Below are positions 19,263 to 27,793 of a stretch of 64,000 nucleotides of DNA, piece after piece. Position numbers and translations under genes: made by a program. Numbering within the stretch: position 1 is the stretch's first letter; every line of letters starts with the position of its first letter. Below the pieces are notes generated by a model. The model was given only the letters and a program-made list of their open reading frames with translations. It made no database searches and was not told where the DNA came from. The stretch covers positions 1,116,001 to 1,180,000 of the forward strand of contig NZ_JAZHOH010000001.1 in assembly GCF_040419245.1 (NCBI RefSeq), read 5' to 3'. This stretch comes from Ewingella sp. CoE-038-23. GTDB taxonomy: Bacteria; Pseudomonadota; Gammaproteobacteria; Enterobacterales; Enterobacteriaceae.

Positions 19263-19948
19263 CTGACATGAACATTCTTGATTTATTTTTAAAGGCCAGC
19301 ATCCTGGTTAAGCTGATCATGCTTATTCTGGTGTGCTTCTCTGTCGCGTCTTGGGCAATCATCATTCAGCGCACCAAAGTGTTGAATGCTGCTACGCGTG
19401 AGGCAGAAGCGTTTGAAGATAAATTCTGGTCCGGTATCGAGCTTTCACGCCTTTACCAGGAAAGCCAGGGCCGTCGTGAGACTCTCACTGGCGCCGAACA
19501 AATTTTCCATTCAGGTTTCAAAGAGTTCGCTCGTTTGCACCGTGCAAACAGCCATGCGCCAGAGTCGGTCATCGACGGCTCCTCTCGCGCCATGCGTATC
19601 TCCTTCAACCGTGAAATGGAAACCCTCGAAACCCACATTCCTTTCCTCGGCACCGTTGGTTCTATCAGCCCATACATTGGTCTGTTCGGTACTGTTTGGG
19701 GGATCATGCATGCGTTCATCGGTTTGGGTTCTGTTAAGCAGGCCACCTTACAGATGGTTGCGCCGGGTATCGCCGAAGCCTTGATCGCGACAGCAATCGG
19801 TCTTTTCGCTGCAATTCCAGCAGTTATGGCTTACAACCGATTGAACCAGCGCGTGAACAAGCTCGAGCAAAACTACGACAACTTTATGGAAGAATTTACG
19901 GCTATCCTGCACCGTCAGGCTTTCTCTCGCGAAACAAGCAGTAACTAA
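19259..19948 (+). CDS. tolQ: Tol-Pal system protein TolQ
   Basis: Inner-membrane proton-channel component (ExbB/MotA family) that, with TolR, energises TolA for outer-membrane constriction at division. 229 residues, three membrane helices (about 15-36, 138-160, 170-192) and the conserved [29 protein letters not shown] segment. GTG start overlapping the ybgC stop (GTGA), as in related bacteria. Confidence 0.97.
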   Translation: MTDMNILDLFLKASILVKLIMLILVCFSVASWAIIIQRTKVLNAATREAEAFEDKFWSGIELSRLYQESQGRRETLTGAEQIFHSGFKEFARLHRANSHAPESVIDGSSRAMRISFNREMETLETHIPFLGTVGSISPYIGLFGTVWGIMHAFIGLGSVKQATLQMVAPGIAEALIATAIGLFAAIPAVMAYNRLNQRVNKLEQNYDNFMEEFTAILHRQAFSRETSSN

Positions 19949-19959
19949 AGGGGGATAGC

Positions 19960-20388
19960 ATGGCTCGAGTACGTGGTCGCCATCGTCGCGAATTAAAGTC
20001 AGAGATTAACATTGTTCCGCTGCTCGACGTGCTGTTGGTACTGCTGCTGATATTTATGGCTACAGCGCCAATCATCACGCAAAGCGTGGAAGTTGATCTT
20101 CCTGATGCGACAGATTCTAAAACGGTATCTACTGATGATAACCCACCGGTCATTGTTGAAGTTTCCGGTGTTGGTCAATACACCATCGTGGTGGATCATC
20201 AGCGTATGGAGCAGTTGCCGGAACAGCAGGTTATTGCGGAAGCAACCAGCCGTATCCAAGCCAATCCGAAGACAGTCTTCCTGATCGGCGGTGCAAAAGA
20301 TGTTCCTTATGATGAAATCATCAAGGCGCTGAACATGCTCCATCAGGCAGGTGTGAAATCTGTCGGACTTATGACACAGCCTATTTAA
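19960..20388 (+). CDS. tolR: Tol-Pal system protein TolR
   Basis: ExbD-like partner of TolQ, 142 residues as in E. coli. The single N-terminal helix contains the essential Asp in IVPLLDVLLVLLLIF; the rest is the periplasmic domain. It follows tolQ by 11 bases with AAGGGGG upstream. A structured 128-base gap separates it from tolA, longer than usual in the family. Confidence 0.97.
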   Translation: MARVRGRHRRELKSEINIVPLLDVLLVLLLIFMATAPIITQSVEVDLPDATDSKTVSTDDNPPVIVEVSGVGQYTIVVDHQRMEQLPEQQVIAEATSRIQANPKTVFLIGGAKDVPYDEIIKALNMLHQAGVKSVGLMTQPI

Positions 20389-20415
20389 CGATAGGTAATT
20401 TGTAACACTTATTGG

Positions 20416-20491
20416 AAACCCGGCTTTTCTTGGCCTGATAAAACAGTTGTCTGCAAAGCGATAACTGGTGCAGAAGAAATTCGGGTTTTTG
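20416..20491 (+). promoter_or_regulatory. Long hairpin with T-run between tolR and tolA
   Basis: Outer stem AAACCCG (20416-20422) with CGGGTTT (20482-20488), then TTTCTT with AAGAAA, then CAGTT with AACTG, followed directly by further T residues (CGGGTTTTT) and, 14 bases on, the tolA ribosome site. It looks like a partial terminator or attenuator that sets TolA levels relative to TolQR. Pairing is read from the sequence; function is inferred. Confidence 0.45.
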
Positions 20492-20516
20492 GCAATCCTG
20501 TGTTGGGAAATCTATT

Positions 20517-21791
20517 TTGGTAAAGGCAACTGCAACTGAACAAAACGATAAGCTCAAACGCGCCGTTATTGTTTCGGTCGTTCTGCATATCATCATAATT
20601 GCCCTGCTTATCTGGGGATCGCTGGACGAAGATACCAGCATGAGTGGCGGTGGCGGCGGGAGTGACATCTCAGCCGTTATGGTTGATCCAAGCGCGGTGG
20701 TTGATCAGTACAATCGCCAGCAGCAGCAACAAGCCGATGCTCAACGCGCTGCACAATCCCGTCAGAAAAAGTCCGAGCAGCAGGCTGAGGAACTTCAGCA
20801 GAAGCAGGCAGCAGAGCAGCAGCGACTGAAAGAATTAGAGAAAGAGCGTTTGCAAGCACAGGAAGATGCTAAGCAGGCGCAGGAAGATGCCAAAGAGCAG
20901 CAAAAACAGGCTGCTGAACAACAAAAGCAAGCTGCTGCAGAGCAACAGAAAGAAGCTCAGGAGCAGGCGCAGAAGGCCGCTGCAGATGCTGCAGCCAAGG
21001 CGAAAGCCGAAGCCGCGAAGCAACAGGCTGATGCCGCTGCCAAAGCGAAAGCCGAAGCTGACAAAGTCGCCAAAGCTCAGGCTGACGCACAGAAGAAAGC
21101 CGCCGCTGAAGCGAAGAAACAGGCTGAAGCCGAAGCCGCTGCCACTGCGGCAGCTGCCAAGAAGCAAGCAGAAGCAGACGCCAAAAAACAGGCCGAAGCT
21201 GACGCGAAGAAACAAGCTGCTGCTGAGGCAAAAGCCGCCGCAGCCGCAGAAGCGAAAGAAAAAGCAGAGGCTGCTGCTCAGGCCAAGGCCGATGCTGCGG
21301 CAAAAGCGAAAGCTGATGCCGCCGCTGAGAAGAAAGCCGAAGCTGCCGCTGCTGCTAAAAAAGCGGCTGCTGACAAGAAAGCTGCTGCCGCCGCCGCGGC
21401 GAAAGAGTCTGAGTCTGTTGATGACCTATTTGGTGGTTTGGCTAACTCTAAAAACGCGCCGAAAGGCGGTGGTGGAGCCAGTGCGCCAGCAGGGCAGGGC
21501 AAGAATAAGGCGGCCGGTGCTTCTGGTGCAGATATCGCTAACTATGGCAGCCAGATTAAGGCAGCCATCGAAAGCCGGTTCTATGATGCTTCCTCGTATG
21601 CAGGCAAAACCTGTACTCTGCGGGTGAAAATGGCGCCAGATGGATTGTTAATTGATGTGAAAGCGGAAGGCGGCGATCCGGCACTTTGTCAGGCGGCTCT
21701 TGCAGCAGCTCGACAGGCCAAATTCCCGAAACCACCGTCACAAGCTGTTTACGAAGTATTTAAAAATGCGCCATTGGACTTCAAACCATAG
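20517..21791 (+). CDS. tolA: Tol-Pal system protein TolA, TTG start
   Basis: Inner-membrane protein spanning the periplasm to Pal and TolB; also the entry point of group A colicins and filamentous phages in E. coli. 424 residues: cytoplasmic start and one helix (about 15-35), a long Ala/Lys/Glu/Gln-rich helical domain II (about 60-305), a Gly-rich hinge, and C-terminal domain III (about 325-424) with YDASSYAGKTCTLRV, GGDPALCQAAL and the end VYEVFKNAPLDFKP. The only plausible start is TTG at 20517, 8 bases after GGGA, giving MVKATATEQNDKLKRA; E. coli uses GTG. The repetitive domain II is prone to length variation. Confidence 0.95.
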   Translation: MVKATATEQNDKLKRAVIVSVVLHIIIIALLIWGSLDEDTSMSGGGGGSDISAVMVDPSAVVDQYNRQQQQQADAQRAAQSRQKKSEQQAEELQQKQAAEQQRLKELEKERLQAQEDAKQAQEDAKEQQKQAAEQQKQAAAEQQKEAQEQAQKAAADAAAKAKAEAAKQQADAAAKAKAEADKVAKAQADAQKKAAAEAKKQAEAEAAATAAAAKKQAEADAKKQAEADAKKQAAAEAKAAAAAEAKEKAEAAAQAKADAAAKAKADAAAEKKAEAAAAAKKAAADKKAAAAAAAKESESVDDLFGGLANSKNAPKGGGGASAPAGQGKNKAAGASGADIANYGSQIKAAIESRFYDASSYAGKTCTLRVKMAPDGLLIDVKAEGGDPALCQAALAAARQAKFPKPPSQAVYEVFKNAPLDFKP

Positions 21792-21923
21792 TAATAGTCG
21801 AAAGTTATCGTTTTTCGGATTATTACGAAGGTAAATGTGGTCGACTTATAGTTTTGTGTGCGTTGGTTTGTTAAAATTCTGCTAATTTATCGCGGGCAGA
21901 TCGGTCCAGATAAGGGAGATACA

Positions 21924-23216
21924 ATGAAGCAGGCATTTCGAGTAGCGTTTGGCCTTTTGATACTGTGGGCGTCTGTGTTACACGCAGAAGTTCGCATTGA
22001 AATTACCCAAGGGGTCGACACCGCGCGCCCAATTGGCGTGGTGCCTTTTAAATGGGCTGGTCCTGGTAATCCACCGGAAGATATCGGTGCTATTGTTGCT
22101 GCTGACTTACGTAACAGCGGTAAATTTAATCCAATTGATGCATCACGCATGCCTCAACAACCGACAAGCGCATCAGAAGTCACCCCTGCTGCCTGGACGG
22201 CGCTGGGTATTGATGCCGTAGTGGTTGGTCAGGTTCAGCCAAGTGCTGACGGCAAGTATTTGGTTTCTTATCAGCTGGTTGATACCTCTGGTTCACCAGG
22301 TACTGTTCTGGCACAAAACCAATACCAAATCACTAAGCAGTGGCTGCGTTATTCCGCACACACCGCCAGTGACGAAGTGTTTGAAAAATTAACCGGCATT
22401 AAGGGTGCTTTCCGTACTCGTATTGCTTACATCGTGCAGACCAACGGCGGTAAATTCCCGTACGAATTACGCGTTGCTGACTACGATGGCTACAACCAGT
22501 TCGTGGTTCACCGTTCACCAGAGCCTTTGATGTCTCCGGCTTGGTCTCCAGACGGTAGCAAACTGGCCTACGTAACATTCGAAAGTGGGCGTTCTGCTCT
22601 GGTTGTACAGACTCTGGCTAATGGCGCAATCAAACAGATCGCCTCATTCCCGCGTCACAACGGTGCTCCAGCGTTCTCTCCAGACGGCAGCAAACTGGCC
22701 TTCGCCTTGTCTAAAGGCGGCAGTCTGAACGTTTATGTAATGAATCTTGGCTCGGGTCAAATTACCCAAGTTACTGATGGACGTAGCAACAACACCGAAC
22801 CAACCTGGTTCCCAGATAGCCAGACTCTGGCTTTCACCTCGGATCAGGGCGGTCGTCCACAGCTTTATAAAGTCGGTATTAATGGCGGTGCGCCTCAGCG
22901 TCTGACCTGGGAAGGTTCTCAGAATCAGGACTCTGATATCAGCTCGGATGGTAAGTTCCTGGTTATGGTGAGCAGCAACAATGGCTCGCAGCACATCGCT
23001 AAACAAGATCTAGTAACGGGAGCCGTTCAAACATTGACGGACACGTTCCTGGATGAAACGCCTAGTATCGCCCCAAATGGCACCATGGTGATTTACAGCG
23101 CCTCTCAAGGTCTGGGTTCCGTGTTGCAGTTGGTCTCGACTGATGGGCGTTTCAAAGCGCGTCTTCCGGCAACTGATGGACAGGTAAAATTCCCTGCCTG
23201 GTCGCCGTACCTGTGA
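21924..23216 (+). CDS. tolB: Tol-Pal system translocation protein TolB
   Basis: Periplasmic protein that binds Pal and the TolA C-terminus. 430 residues, the E. coli length: signal peptide about 1-21 ([21 protein letters not shown]), N-terminal alpha/beta domain, then a six-bladed beta-propeller with repeats of the form [27 protein letters not shown] and [14 protein letters not shown]. The ATG at 21924 with AAGGGAGA in front is chosen over a longer frame from 21858. The 132-base gap after tolA may hold the separate tolB promoter known in E. coli. Confidence 0.97.
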   Translation: MKQAFRVAFGLLILWASVLHAEVRIEITQGVDTARPIGVVPFKWAGPGNPPEDIGAIVAADLRNSGKFNPIDASRMPQQPTSASEVTPAAWTALGIDAVVVGQVQPSADGKYLVSYQLVDTSGSPGTVLAQNQYQITKQWLRYSAHTASDEVFEKLTGIKGAFRTRIAYIVQTNGGKFPYELRVADYDGYNQFVVHRSPEPLMSPAWSPDGSKLAYVTFESGRSALVVQTLANGAIKQIASFPRHNGAPAFSPDGSKLAFALSKGGSLNVYVMNLGSGQITQVTDGRSNNTEPTWFPDSQTLAFTSDQGGRPQLYKVGINGGAPQRLTWEGSQNQDSDISSDGKFLVMVSSNNGSQHIAKQDLVTGAVQTLTDTFLDETPSIAPNGTMVIYSASQGLGSVLQLVSTDGRFKARLPATDGQVKFPAWSPYL

Positions 23217-23262
23217 TGCATATAAAACTATGTATGGCAAAAATTATAAAAGGATCAACGAG

Positions 23263-23772
23263 ATGCAACTGAACAAAGTGCTTAAAGGGCTGCTGCTGGC
23301 TGTGCCTGTACTGGCAATCGCCGCGTGTAGTTCTCACAAAAGCGCAGACAATGGCCAATCTGGTATGGGCGCTGGCGCTGGCACTGGTGCAGAGAGCGGC
23401 AACATGTCTTCTGAAGAGCAAGCGCGTCTGCAGATGCAAGAGCTGCAAAAGAACAATATCGTTTACTTCGGTCTGGACAAGTACGATATCGCTTCTGACT
23501 TCGCTCAAATGCTGGATGCGCATGCTGCATTCCTGCGCAGCAACCCTTCATACAAAGTGACTGTTGAAGGTCATGCGGATGAACGTGGTACTCCGGAATA
23601 CAACATCGCTCTGGGTGAGCGTCGTGCTACTGCAGTTAAAATGTACCTGCAAGGCAAAGGCGTTTCTGCTGACCAGATCTCTATCGTTTCTTACGGTAAA
23701 GAGAAGCCAGCTGTACTGGGCCACGACGAAGCGGCTTACGCTAAAAACCGTCGTGCCGTACTGGTATACTAA
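23263..23772 (+). CDS. pal: Peptidoglycan-associated lipoprotein
   Basis: Outer-membrane lipoprotein that anchors the membrane to peptidoglycan. 169 residues: a lipobox ending in Cys22 (VLAIAAC), a Gly/Ala-rich linker, and a C-terminal OmpA-like domain with [24 protein letters not shown], where Asp and Arg contact diaminopimelate. The ATG at 23263 follows AAAGGATC; the frame to 23230 is an extension without a signal peptide. Confidence 0.97.
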   Translation: MQLNKVLKGLLLAVPVLAIAACSSHKSADNGQSGMGAGAGTGAESGNMSSEEQARLQMQELQKNNIVYFGLDKYDIASDFAQMLDAHAAFLRSNPSYKVTVEGHADERGTPEYNIALGERRATAVKMYLQGKGVSADQISIVSYGKEKPAVLGHDEAAYAKNRRAVLVY

Positions 23773-23781
23773 GAGAGTCGC

Positions 23782-24576
23782 ATGAGCAGTAACTTCAGAC
23801 ATCACTTGTTGGGTCTGTCGTTACTGGTTGGCGTAGCGGTCCCATGGGCCGCTACTGCCCAAGCGCCAATCAGTAATGTCGGCTCAGGCTCGATAGACGA
23901 TCGAGTCACCTCTCTGGAGCGTATTTCTAACGCTCACAGCCAACTATTAACTCAACTTCAGCAACAACTCTCTGACTCCCAACGCGATATTGATTCTCTC
24001 CGTGGTCAAATTCAGGAAAACCAATATCAGTTAAGCCAGATTGTTGATCGCCAAAAGCAAATTTATCAGCAGATGGACAGTCTTAGCAGCCAGAGTTCTG
24101 GTAATGCGAATGCTGCCGCTTCAGGCGCTGCTGCTGGAGCTGCTGCCGGCGCAGCCACTGATTCATCCACTCCTGCCCCTACGCAGGCTCCTGCGAGCAC
24201 GGGTGATGAAAATACTGACTACAATGCTGCCGTTGCACTTGCCCTGGAAAAGAAACAGTACGATCAGGCTATTTCAGCTTTCCAGGCGTTCATCAAGCAA
24301 TACCCGAAATCGACTTACCTGCCTAACGCCAACTATTGGTTAGGTCAGTTGTATTACAACAAAGGTAAGAAAGATGACGCGGCTTATTTCTACGCCGTGG
24401 TGGTTAAAAGCTATCCAAAATCTCCAAAAAGTTCGGACGCGATGTACAAGGTTGGGGTGATCATGCAAGAGAAAGGGCAGGCTGATAAAGCCAAGGCTGT
24501 CTTCTCGCAGGTCGTAAAACAGTACCCAAATACCGATGCGGCCAAACAAGCTCAAAAACGCTTGTCTTCACAGTAA
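23782..24576 (+). CDS. cpoB: Cell division coordinator CpoB
   Basis: Periplasmic protein (formerly YbgF) that links PBP1B peptidoglycan synthesis with Tol-driven constriction. 264 residues: signal peptide about 1-26, a trimerising coiled coil (about 40-100, Gln-rich), an Ala/Gly/Thr-rich linker, and C-terminal TPR repeats (about 145-264) with TDYNAAVALALEKKQYDQAISAF and YPKSTYLPNANYWLGQLYYNKG. It starts 9 bases after pal and ends the tol-pal unit. Confidence 0.96.
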   Translation: MSSNFRHHLLGLSLLVGVAVPWAATAQAPISNVGSGSIDDRVTSLERISNAHSQLLTQLQQQLSDSQRDIDSLRGQIQENQYQLSQIVDRQKQIYQQMDSLSSQSSGNANAAASGAAAGAAAGAATDSSTPAPTQAPASTGDENTDYNAAVALALEKKQYDQAISAFQAFIKQYPKSTYLPNANYWLGQLYYNKGKKDDAAYFYAVVVKSYPKSPKSSDAMYKVGVIMQEKGQADKAKAVFSQVVKQYPNTDAAKQAQKRLSSQ

Positions 24577-24588
24577 TTCGTTATTCAG

Positions 24589-24623
24589 GCCCAGAAAACA
24601 TCCATTTCGATGGTTTTCTGGGC
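24589..24623 (+). terminator. Hairpin after cpoB, possible terminator
   Basis: Eleven-pair stem GCCCAGAAAAC with GTTTTCTGGGC, extended by CAT-TTCG-ATG, starting 12 bases after the cpoB stop. No T-run follows, so it may stabilise the 3' end or end transcription inefficiently. Confidence 0.5.
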
Positions 24624-24671
24624 TTGAATGCGTGAAGAACAAGCAGTCAGAGTTTTTTCTTCAATTAAACG

Positions 24672-24699
24672 TTGCACTGAAAAGTTATATAAGTAATAT
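24672..24699 (+). promoter_or_regulatory. Probable promoter of the tRNA-Lys cluster
   Basis: TTGCAC (24672-24677), a 16-base spacer and TAATAT (24694-24699), followed by the GC-rich discriminator GCCGCCG. A GC-rich discriminator is typical of stringently controlled stable-RNA promoters. It would start about 55 bases before the first tRNA. Confidence 0.6.
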
Positions 24700-24760
24700 A
24701 TGCCGCCGTTGCCTAGGCAACTGTAACGCGTTAAAGCAGCGAGAGATTTAGTGTTTGAGC

Positions 24761-24836
24761 GGGCCGTTAGCTCAGTTGGTAGAGCAGTTGACTTTTAATC
24801 AATTGGTCGCTGGTTCGAATCCAGCACGGCCCACCA
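24761..24836 (+). tRNA. tRNA-Lys (UUU), copy 1
   Basis: 76-base cloverleaf: acceptor GGGCCGT/ACGGCCC, D-arm GCTCAGTTGGTAGAGC, anticodon loop CTTTTAA with anticodon TTT, T-arm GCTGGTTCGAATCCAGC and encoded CCA. It differs from E. coli lysT only in a few paired positions. First of four identical copies between cpoB and nadA; E. coli has a lys/val cluster here. A structured repeat starts directly at its CCA end. Confidence 0.98.
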
Positions 24837-24974
24837 CTTTCGAAGTGGAACTCAGAGTAAAGCAGTGCAGGATGAGAACCTTTGGTTCGAGCCGAGCGAA
24901 GCGAGACGACAACGCAATAGCGTTGCCCGTAGGGTGAGCTCGTAGAGCGAATCAATCCAGCACGGCCCACCACT
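24837..24974 (+). repeat. rtT-like structured repeat R1
   Basis: Begins at the CCA end of tRNA copy 1 and ends with a 19-base copy of the tRNA-Lys 3' end (24954-24972). Hairpins in order: CCACTT-TCG-AAGTGG (using the tRNA CCA), GAACC-TTT-GGTTC, AACGC-AATA-GCGTT, CCC-GTA-GGG and GCTC-GTA-GAGC. The same plan occurs in R2 and R3. The E. coli tyrT operon has comparable repeats ending in 19 bases of tRNA-Tyr (rtT RNA); homology to those is not claimed. Confidence 0.8.
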
Positions 24975-25017
24975 AAACCTTAAGTGATTTAACGTTGAGT
25001 ATTTAGAAGTAGACCGT

Positions 25018-25093
25018 GGGCCGTTAGCTCAGTTGGTAGAGCAGTTGACTTTTAATCAATTGGTCGCTGGTTCGAATCCAGCACGGCCCACCA
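25018..25093 (+). tRNA. tRNA-Lys (UUU), copy 2
   Basis: Identical to copy 1 over all 76 bases including CCA. The 45 bases between it and copy 3 do not contain the structured repeat seen after the other copies. Confidence 0.98.
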
Positions 25094-25138
25094 CTTCTTA
25101 GTCACTCGATAGATATTTGTAGTACCGCAACACAGCGC

Positions 25139-25214
25139 GGGCCGTTAGCTCAGTTGGTAGAGCAGTTGACTTTTAATCAATTGGTCGCTGGTTCGAATCC
25201 AGCACGGCCCACCA
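25139..25214 (+). tRNA. tRNA-Lys (UUU), copy 3
   Basis: Identical to copy 1, anticodon TTT, CCA encoded. It is followed directly by structured repeat R2. Confidence 0.98.
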
Positions 25215-25362
25215 CTTTTAAAGTGGAACTCGTAGTGAAGCAGTGCAGGATGAGAACCACTGGTTCGAGCCGAGCCGAGCCGAGCGAAGCGAGACGACAA
25301 CGCGAACGCGTTGCCCGTAGGGTGAGCTCGCAGAGCGAATCAATCCAGCACGGCCCACCACT
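25215..25362 (+). repeat. rtT-like structured repeat R2 with pentamer expansion
   Basis: Same plan as R1: CCACTT-TTA-AAGTGG, GAACC-ACT-GGTTC, AACGC-GAAC-GCGTT, CCC-GTA-GGG, GCTC-GCA-GAGC, ending in 19 bases of the tRNA-Lys 3' end (25342-25360). It is 10 bases longer than the others because GCCGA is present three times in tandem (25269-25283) instead of once. Confidence 0.8.
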
Positions 25363-25439
25363 TTTAGATAAGTGGCAGCATAGGGAGTGATTCGTTTTCA
25401 ACGAATTGCGCAGCAGTAAGAAGTATCGCGACATACCGC

Positions 25440-25515
25440 GGGCCGTTAGCTCAGTTGGTAGAGCAGTTGACTTTTAATCAATTGGTCGCTGGTTCGAATC
25501 CAGCACGGCCCACCA
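25440..25515 (+). tRNA. tRNA-Lys (UUU), copy 4
   Basis: Identical to copy 1, anticodon TTT, CCA encoded. Last tRNA of the cluster; followed by repeat R3 and a terminator. Confidence 0.98.
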
Positions 25516-25653
25516 CTTTCTAAGTGGGACTCAGAGTAAAGCAGTGCAGGATGAGAACCACTGGTTCTAGCCGAGCGAAGCGAGACGACAACGCGAACGC
25601 GTTGCCCTCAGGGTGAGGTCGAAGACCGAATCAATCCAGCACGGCCCACCACT
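25516..25653 (+). repeat. rtT-like structured repeat R3
   Basis: Same plan as R1 and R2: CCACTT-TCT-AAGTGG, GAACC-ACT-GGTTC, AACGC-GAAC-GCGTT, CCC-TCA-GGG, then GGTC-GAA-GACC in place of GCTC/GAGC, a compensatory change on both arms. It ends with the 19-base tRNA-Lys 3' copy at 25633-25651. Confidence 0.8.
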
Positions 25654-25686
25654 TCTCTGACAAGAACCTGTTAAGAGAAGCAGACT

Positions 25687-25710
25687 AAAACGCCTCAAGG
25701 CGTTTTTTTC
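25687..25710 (+). terminator. Intrinsic terminator of tRNA-Lys cluster
   Basis: AAAACGCC-TCAA-GGCGTTTT stem continuing into a run of seven T, after repeat R3. Confidence 0.92.
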
Positions 25711-25819
25711 GTTTCTAGCCCTCCTAAACCTCCAATCTCGTCACCTTTTTTAAGTCCCTTAAACACTTTTATCTTAAAGCACAAAATACAAGCGACTTTT
25801 CTCCACATCTGCGCTATTT

Positions 25820-25837
25820 TGTTTAGCATACAAAACA
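25820..25837. promoter_or_regulatory. NadR operator upstream of nadA
   Basis: TGTTTA-GCATAC-AAAACA matches the NadR consensus TGTTTA-N6-TAAACA at 11 of 12 positions and lies 69 bases before the nadA start. NadR represses NAD synthesis genes when NAD is plentiful. Confidence 0.8.
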
Positions 25838-25906
25838 AATGGGTGTTTTATCCCATTATTGGTGCCTTTGTCAGACTGAGCCCCTGACGACAAGAGATGA
25901 TGAGCG

Positions 25907-26968
25907 ATGAGCGAGACTTTAGATCTGAACGCCGCGGTGTATCCATTTCCTCCCAAGCCTGTGCCTTTAAGCCAGGATGAAAAAGCCTTCTATAAAGCCA
26001 AGATTAAAACTCTGCTGAAGCAGCGCAATGCGGTGATGGTTGCGCACTACTACACTGATCCTGAGATTCAGCAGCTAGCTGAGGAGACGGGCGGCTGTGT
26101 GGCAGACTCGCTGGAGATGGCGCGCTTCGGCAGCCAACATCCGGCTTCAACCTTGTTGGTTGCAGGCGTGCGCTTTATGGGCGAGACGGCGAAGATCCTC
26201 AGCCCGGAGAAAACCGTGCTGATGCCAACTCTGAATGCCGAGTGTTCTTTAGATCTTGGCTGCCCTGAGCAGGCGTTTTCTGATTTTTGCGACAGTCACC
26301 CGGATCGCACCGTGGTGGTTTACGCCAATACCTCGGCGGCAGTAAAAGCCCGTGCAGACTGGGTGGTGACCTCCAGTATCGCGGTGGAGTTAATCGAGCA
26401 TCTCGACAGTCTGGGTGAGAAAATCATCTGGGCTCCTGACCGCCACCTCGGTAACTATGTGCGCAAGCAGACGGGCGCCGACGTGCTGTGCTGGCAGGGC
26501 GCCTGCATCGTGCATGACGAGTTTAAGACGCAGGCATTGTCGCGCATGAAGGCGCTGTATCCTGACGCGGCGGTGCTGGTGCATCCTGAATCTCCGCAGG
26601 CGATTGTCGATATGGCCGATGCGGTGGGCTCCACCAGTCAGCTGATTCAGGCAGCCAAGAGTTTGCCGAATAACAAACTCATCGTGGCCACCGATCGCGG
26701 TATTTTTTACAAAATGCAGCAGGCGGTGCCGGATAAAGAGTTGTTCGAAGCGCCAACTGCCGGTGAAGGTGCCAGTTGCAGAACCTGCGCCCACTGCCCG
26801 TGGATGGCGATGAACGGCCTGAAAGCCATTGCCGAAGGATTAGAACTGGGCGGTGCCCAGCACGCGATTGAAGTGGATGAAGCCCTTCGCGTGAAGTCAT
26901 TGATTCCACTGAACCGCATGCTGGACTTCGCCGCGCAGCTTAAGCTGCGAGTGCAGGGTAACGCTTAA
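25907..26968 (+). CDS. nadA: Quinolinate synthase
   Basis: Condenses iminoaspartate with dihydroxyacetone phosphate to quinolinate in de novo NAD synthesis; uses a 4Fe-4S cluster. 353 residues, slightly longer than E. coli at both ends. [21 protein letters not shown] and [23 protein letters not shown] stretches are present; the cluster Cys residues are in [23 protein letters not shown] and the [10 protein letters not shown] motif. The ATG at 25907 is preceded by AAGAGATGA. pnuC follows after 37 bases and a NadR box lies upstream, so both are probably under NadR control. Confidence 0.97.
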   Translation: MSETLDLNAAVYPFPPKPVPLSQDEKAFYKAKIKTLLKQRNAVMVAHYYTDPEIQQLAEETGGCVADSLEMARFGSQHPASTLLVAGVRFMGETAKILSPEKTVLMPTLNAECSLDLGCPEQAFSDFCDSHPDRTVVVYANTSAAVKARADWVVTSSIAVELIEHLDSLGEKIIWAPDRHLGNYVRKQTGADVLCWQGACIVHDEFKTQALSRMKALYPDAAVLVHPESPQAIVDMADAVGSTSQLIQAAKSLPNNKLIVATDRGIFYKMQQAVPDKELFEAPTAGEGASCRTCAHCPWMAMNGLKAIAEGLELGGAQHAIEVDEALRVKSLIPLNRMLDFAAQLKLRVQGNA

Positions 26969-27005
26969 ACATTTTCAATAACGAACGCTACAGAAGGGAA
27001 TCGCG

Positions 27006-27728
27006 ATGGATTTTTTCAGCACCAGCAATATTCTGGTTCATATCCCGCTCGGTAAAGGCGGCTATGACCTGTCGTGGATTGAAGCTATCGGTACGCTGTT
27101 TGGTCTGCTGTGCATCTGGTTTGCCAGCAAAGAGAAGATCATTAACTACCCGTTTGGGCTGATTAACGTCACGCTGTTCGCGGTGATCTTCTTCCAGATC
27201 CAGCTTTATGCCAGCCTGCTGCTACAGATATTCTTCTTCGCCGCCAACATTTATGGCTGGTACGCGTGGAGTCGTCAGACTGAAGATAAGCAAGCCGAGC
27301 TGCAAATCCGCTGGCTGCCCCGCGGTAAAGCGTTGGTATGGGGCGCGGTCTGCGTGGTGGGCATTCTGTTTATGACTTTCAATATCGACCGCGTTTTTGC
27401 GGCACTCAGTCTGCTAGCCGTTAATCTGATGCAAGGGCTGGGGCTGAATGTGCATATGCCTGAACTGCAACCCGACGCCTTCCCGTTCTGGGACTCATCA
27501 ATGATGGTGCTGTCGATCATCGCCATGCTGCTGATGACACGCAAATATGTGGAAAACTGGCTGGTGTGGGTGGTTATCGACGTGATTAGCGTGGCGATTT
27601 TTGCTTATCAGGGCGTGTATGCCATGGCGCTGGAATACGTGCTGTTGACGCTGATTGCCCTGAATGGCTCGTGGCTTTGGATTAAGAGCGCCGCTCAGAA
27701 TGACTCTAAGCCGCTACAGCGCGTTTAA
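27006..27728 (+). CDS. pnuC: Nicotinamide riboside transporter
   Basis: Inner-membrane facilitator for nicotinamide riboside uptake, which feeds NAD salvage. 240 residues with about seven hydrophobic helices; the N-terminus MDFFSTSNILVHIPLGKGGYDLSWIEAIG, the segment FFFAANIYGWYAWSR and MPELQPDAFPFWDS are near-identical to E. coli PnuC. It forms an operon with nadA. A strong hairpin separates it from the convergent zitB. Confidence 0.96.
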   Translation: MDFFSTSNILVHIPLGKGGYDLSWIEAIGTLFGLLCIWFASKEKIINYPFGLINVTLFAVIFFQIQLYASLLLQIFFFAANIYGWYAWSRQTEDKQAELQIRWLPRGKALVWGAVCVVGILFMTFNIDRVFAALSLLAVNLMQGLGLNVHMPELQPDAFPFWDSSMMVLSIIAMLLMTRKYVENWLVWVVIDVISVAIFAYQGVYAMALEYVLLTLIALNGSWLWIKSAAQNDSKPLQRV

Positions 27729-27751
27729 ACAGTAAGTTAATACGATTTACT

Positions 27752-27778
27752 CAAGAGCCTCCCTGTGGGAGGCTCTTG
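27752..27778. terminator. Hairpin between convergent pnuC and zitB
   Basis: Perfect stem CAAGAGCCTCC-CTGTG-GGAGGCTCTTG between the convergent genes. T-runs are short on both sides, so it is called from the stem and position. Confidence 0.7.
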
Positions 27779-27793
27779 GCGTTTGAGGCGGGA

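Noticed and set aside
20835..21627. Long frames in the other five frames of tolA
   Set aside because: They reflect the Ala/Lys-rich repetitive codons of TolA domain II and have no family similarity.
24755..25434. Open frames on both strands across the tRNA cluster, up to about 85 codons
   Set aside because: They run through tRNA genes and the structured repeats and have no ribosome sites; the RNA genes explain the sequence.
24837..25653. CRISPR array
   Set aside because: Three long repeats with tRNA pieces and unequal spacing, no short direct repeats with unique spacers and no cas genes. No CRISPR is seen anywhere in the window.
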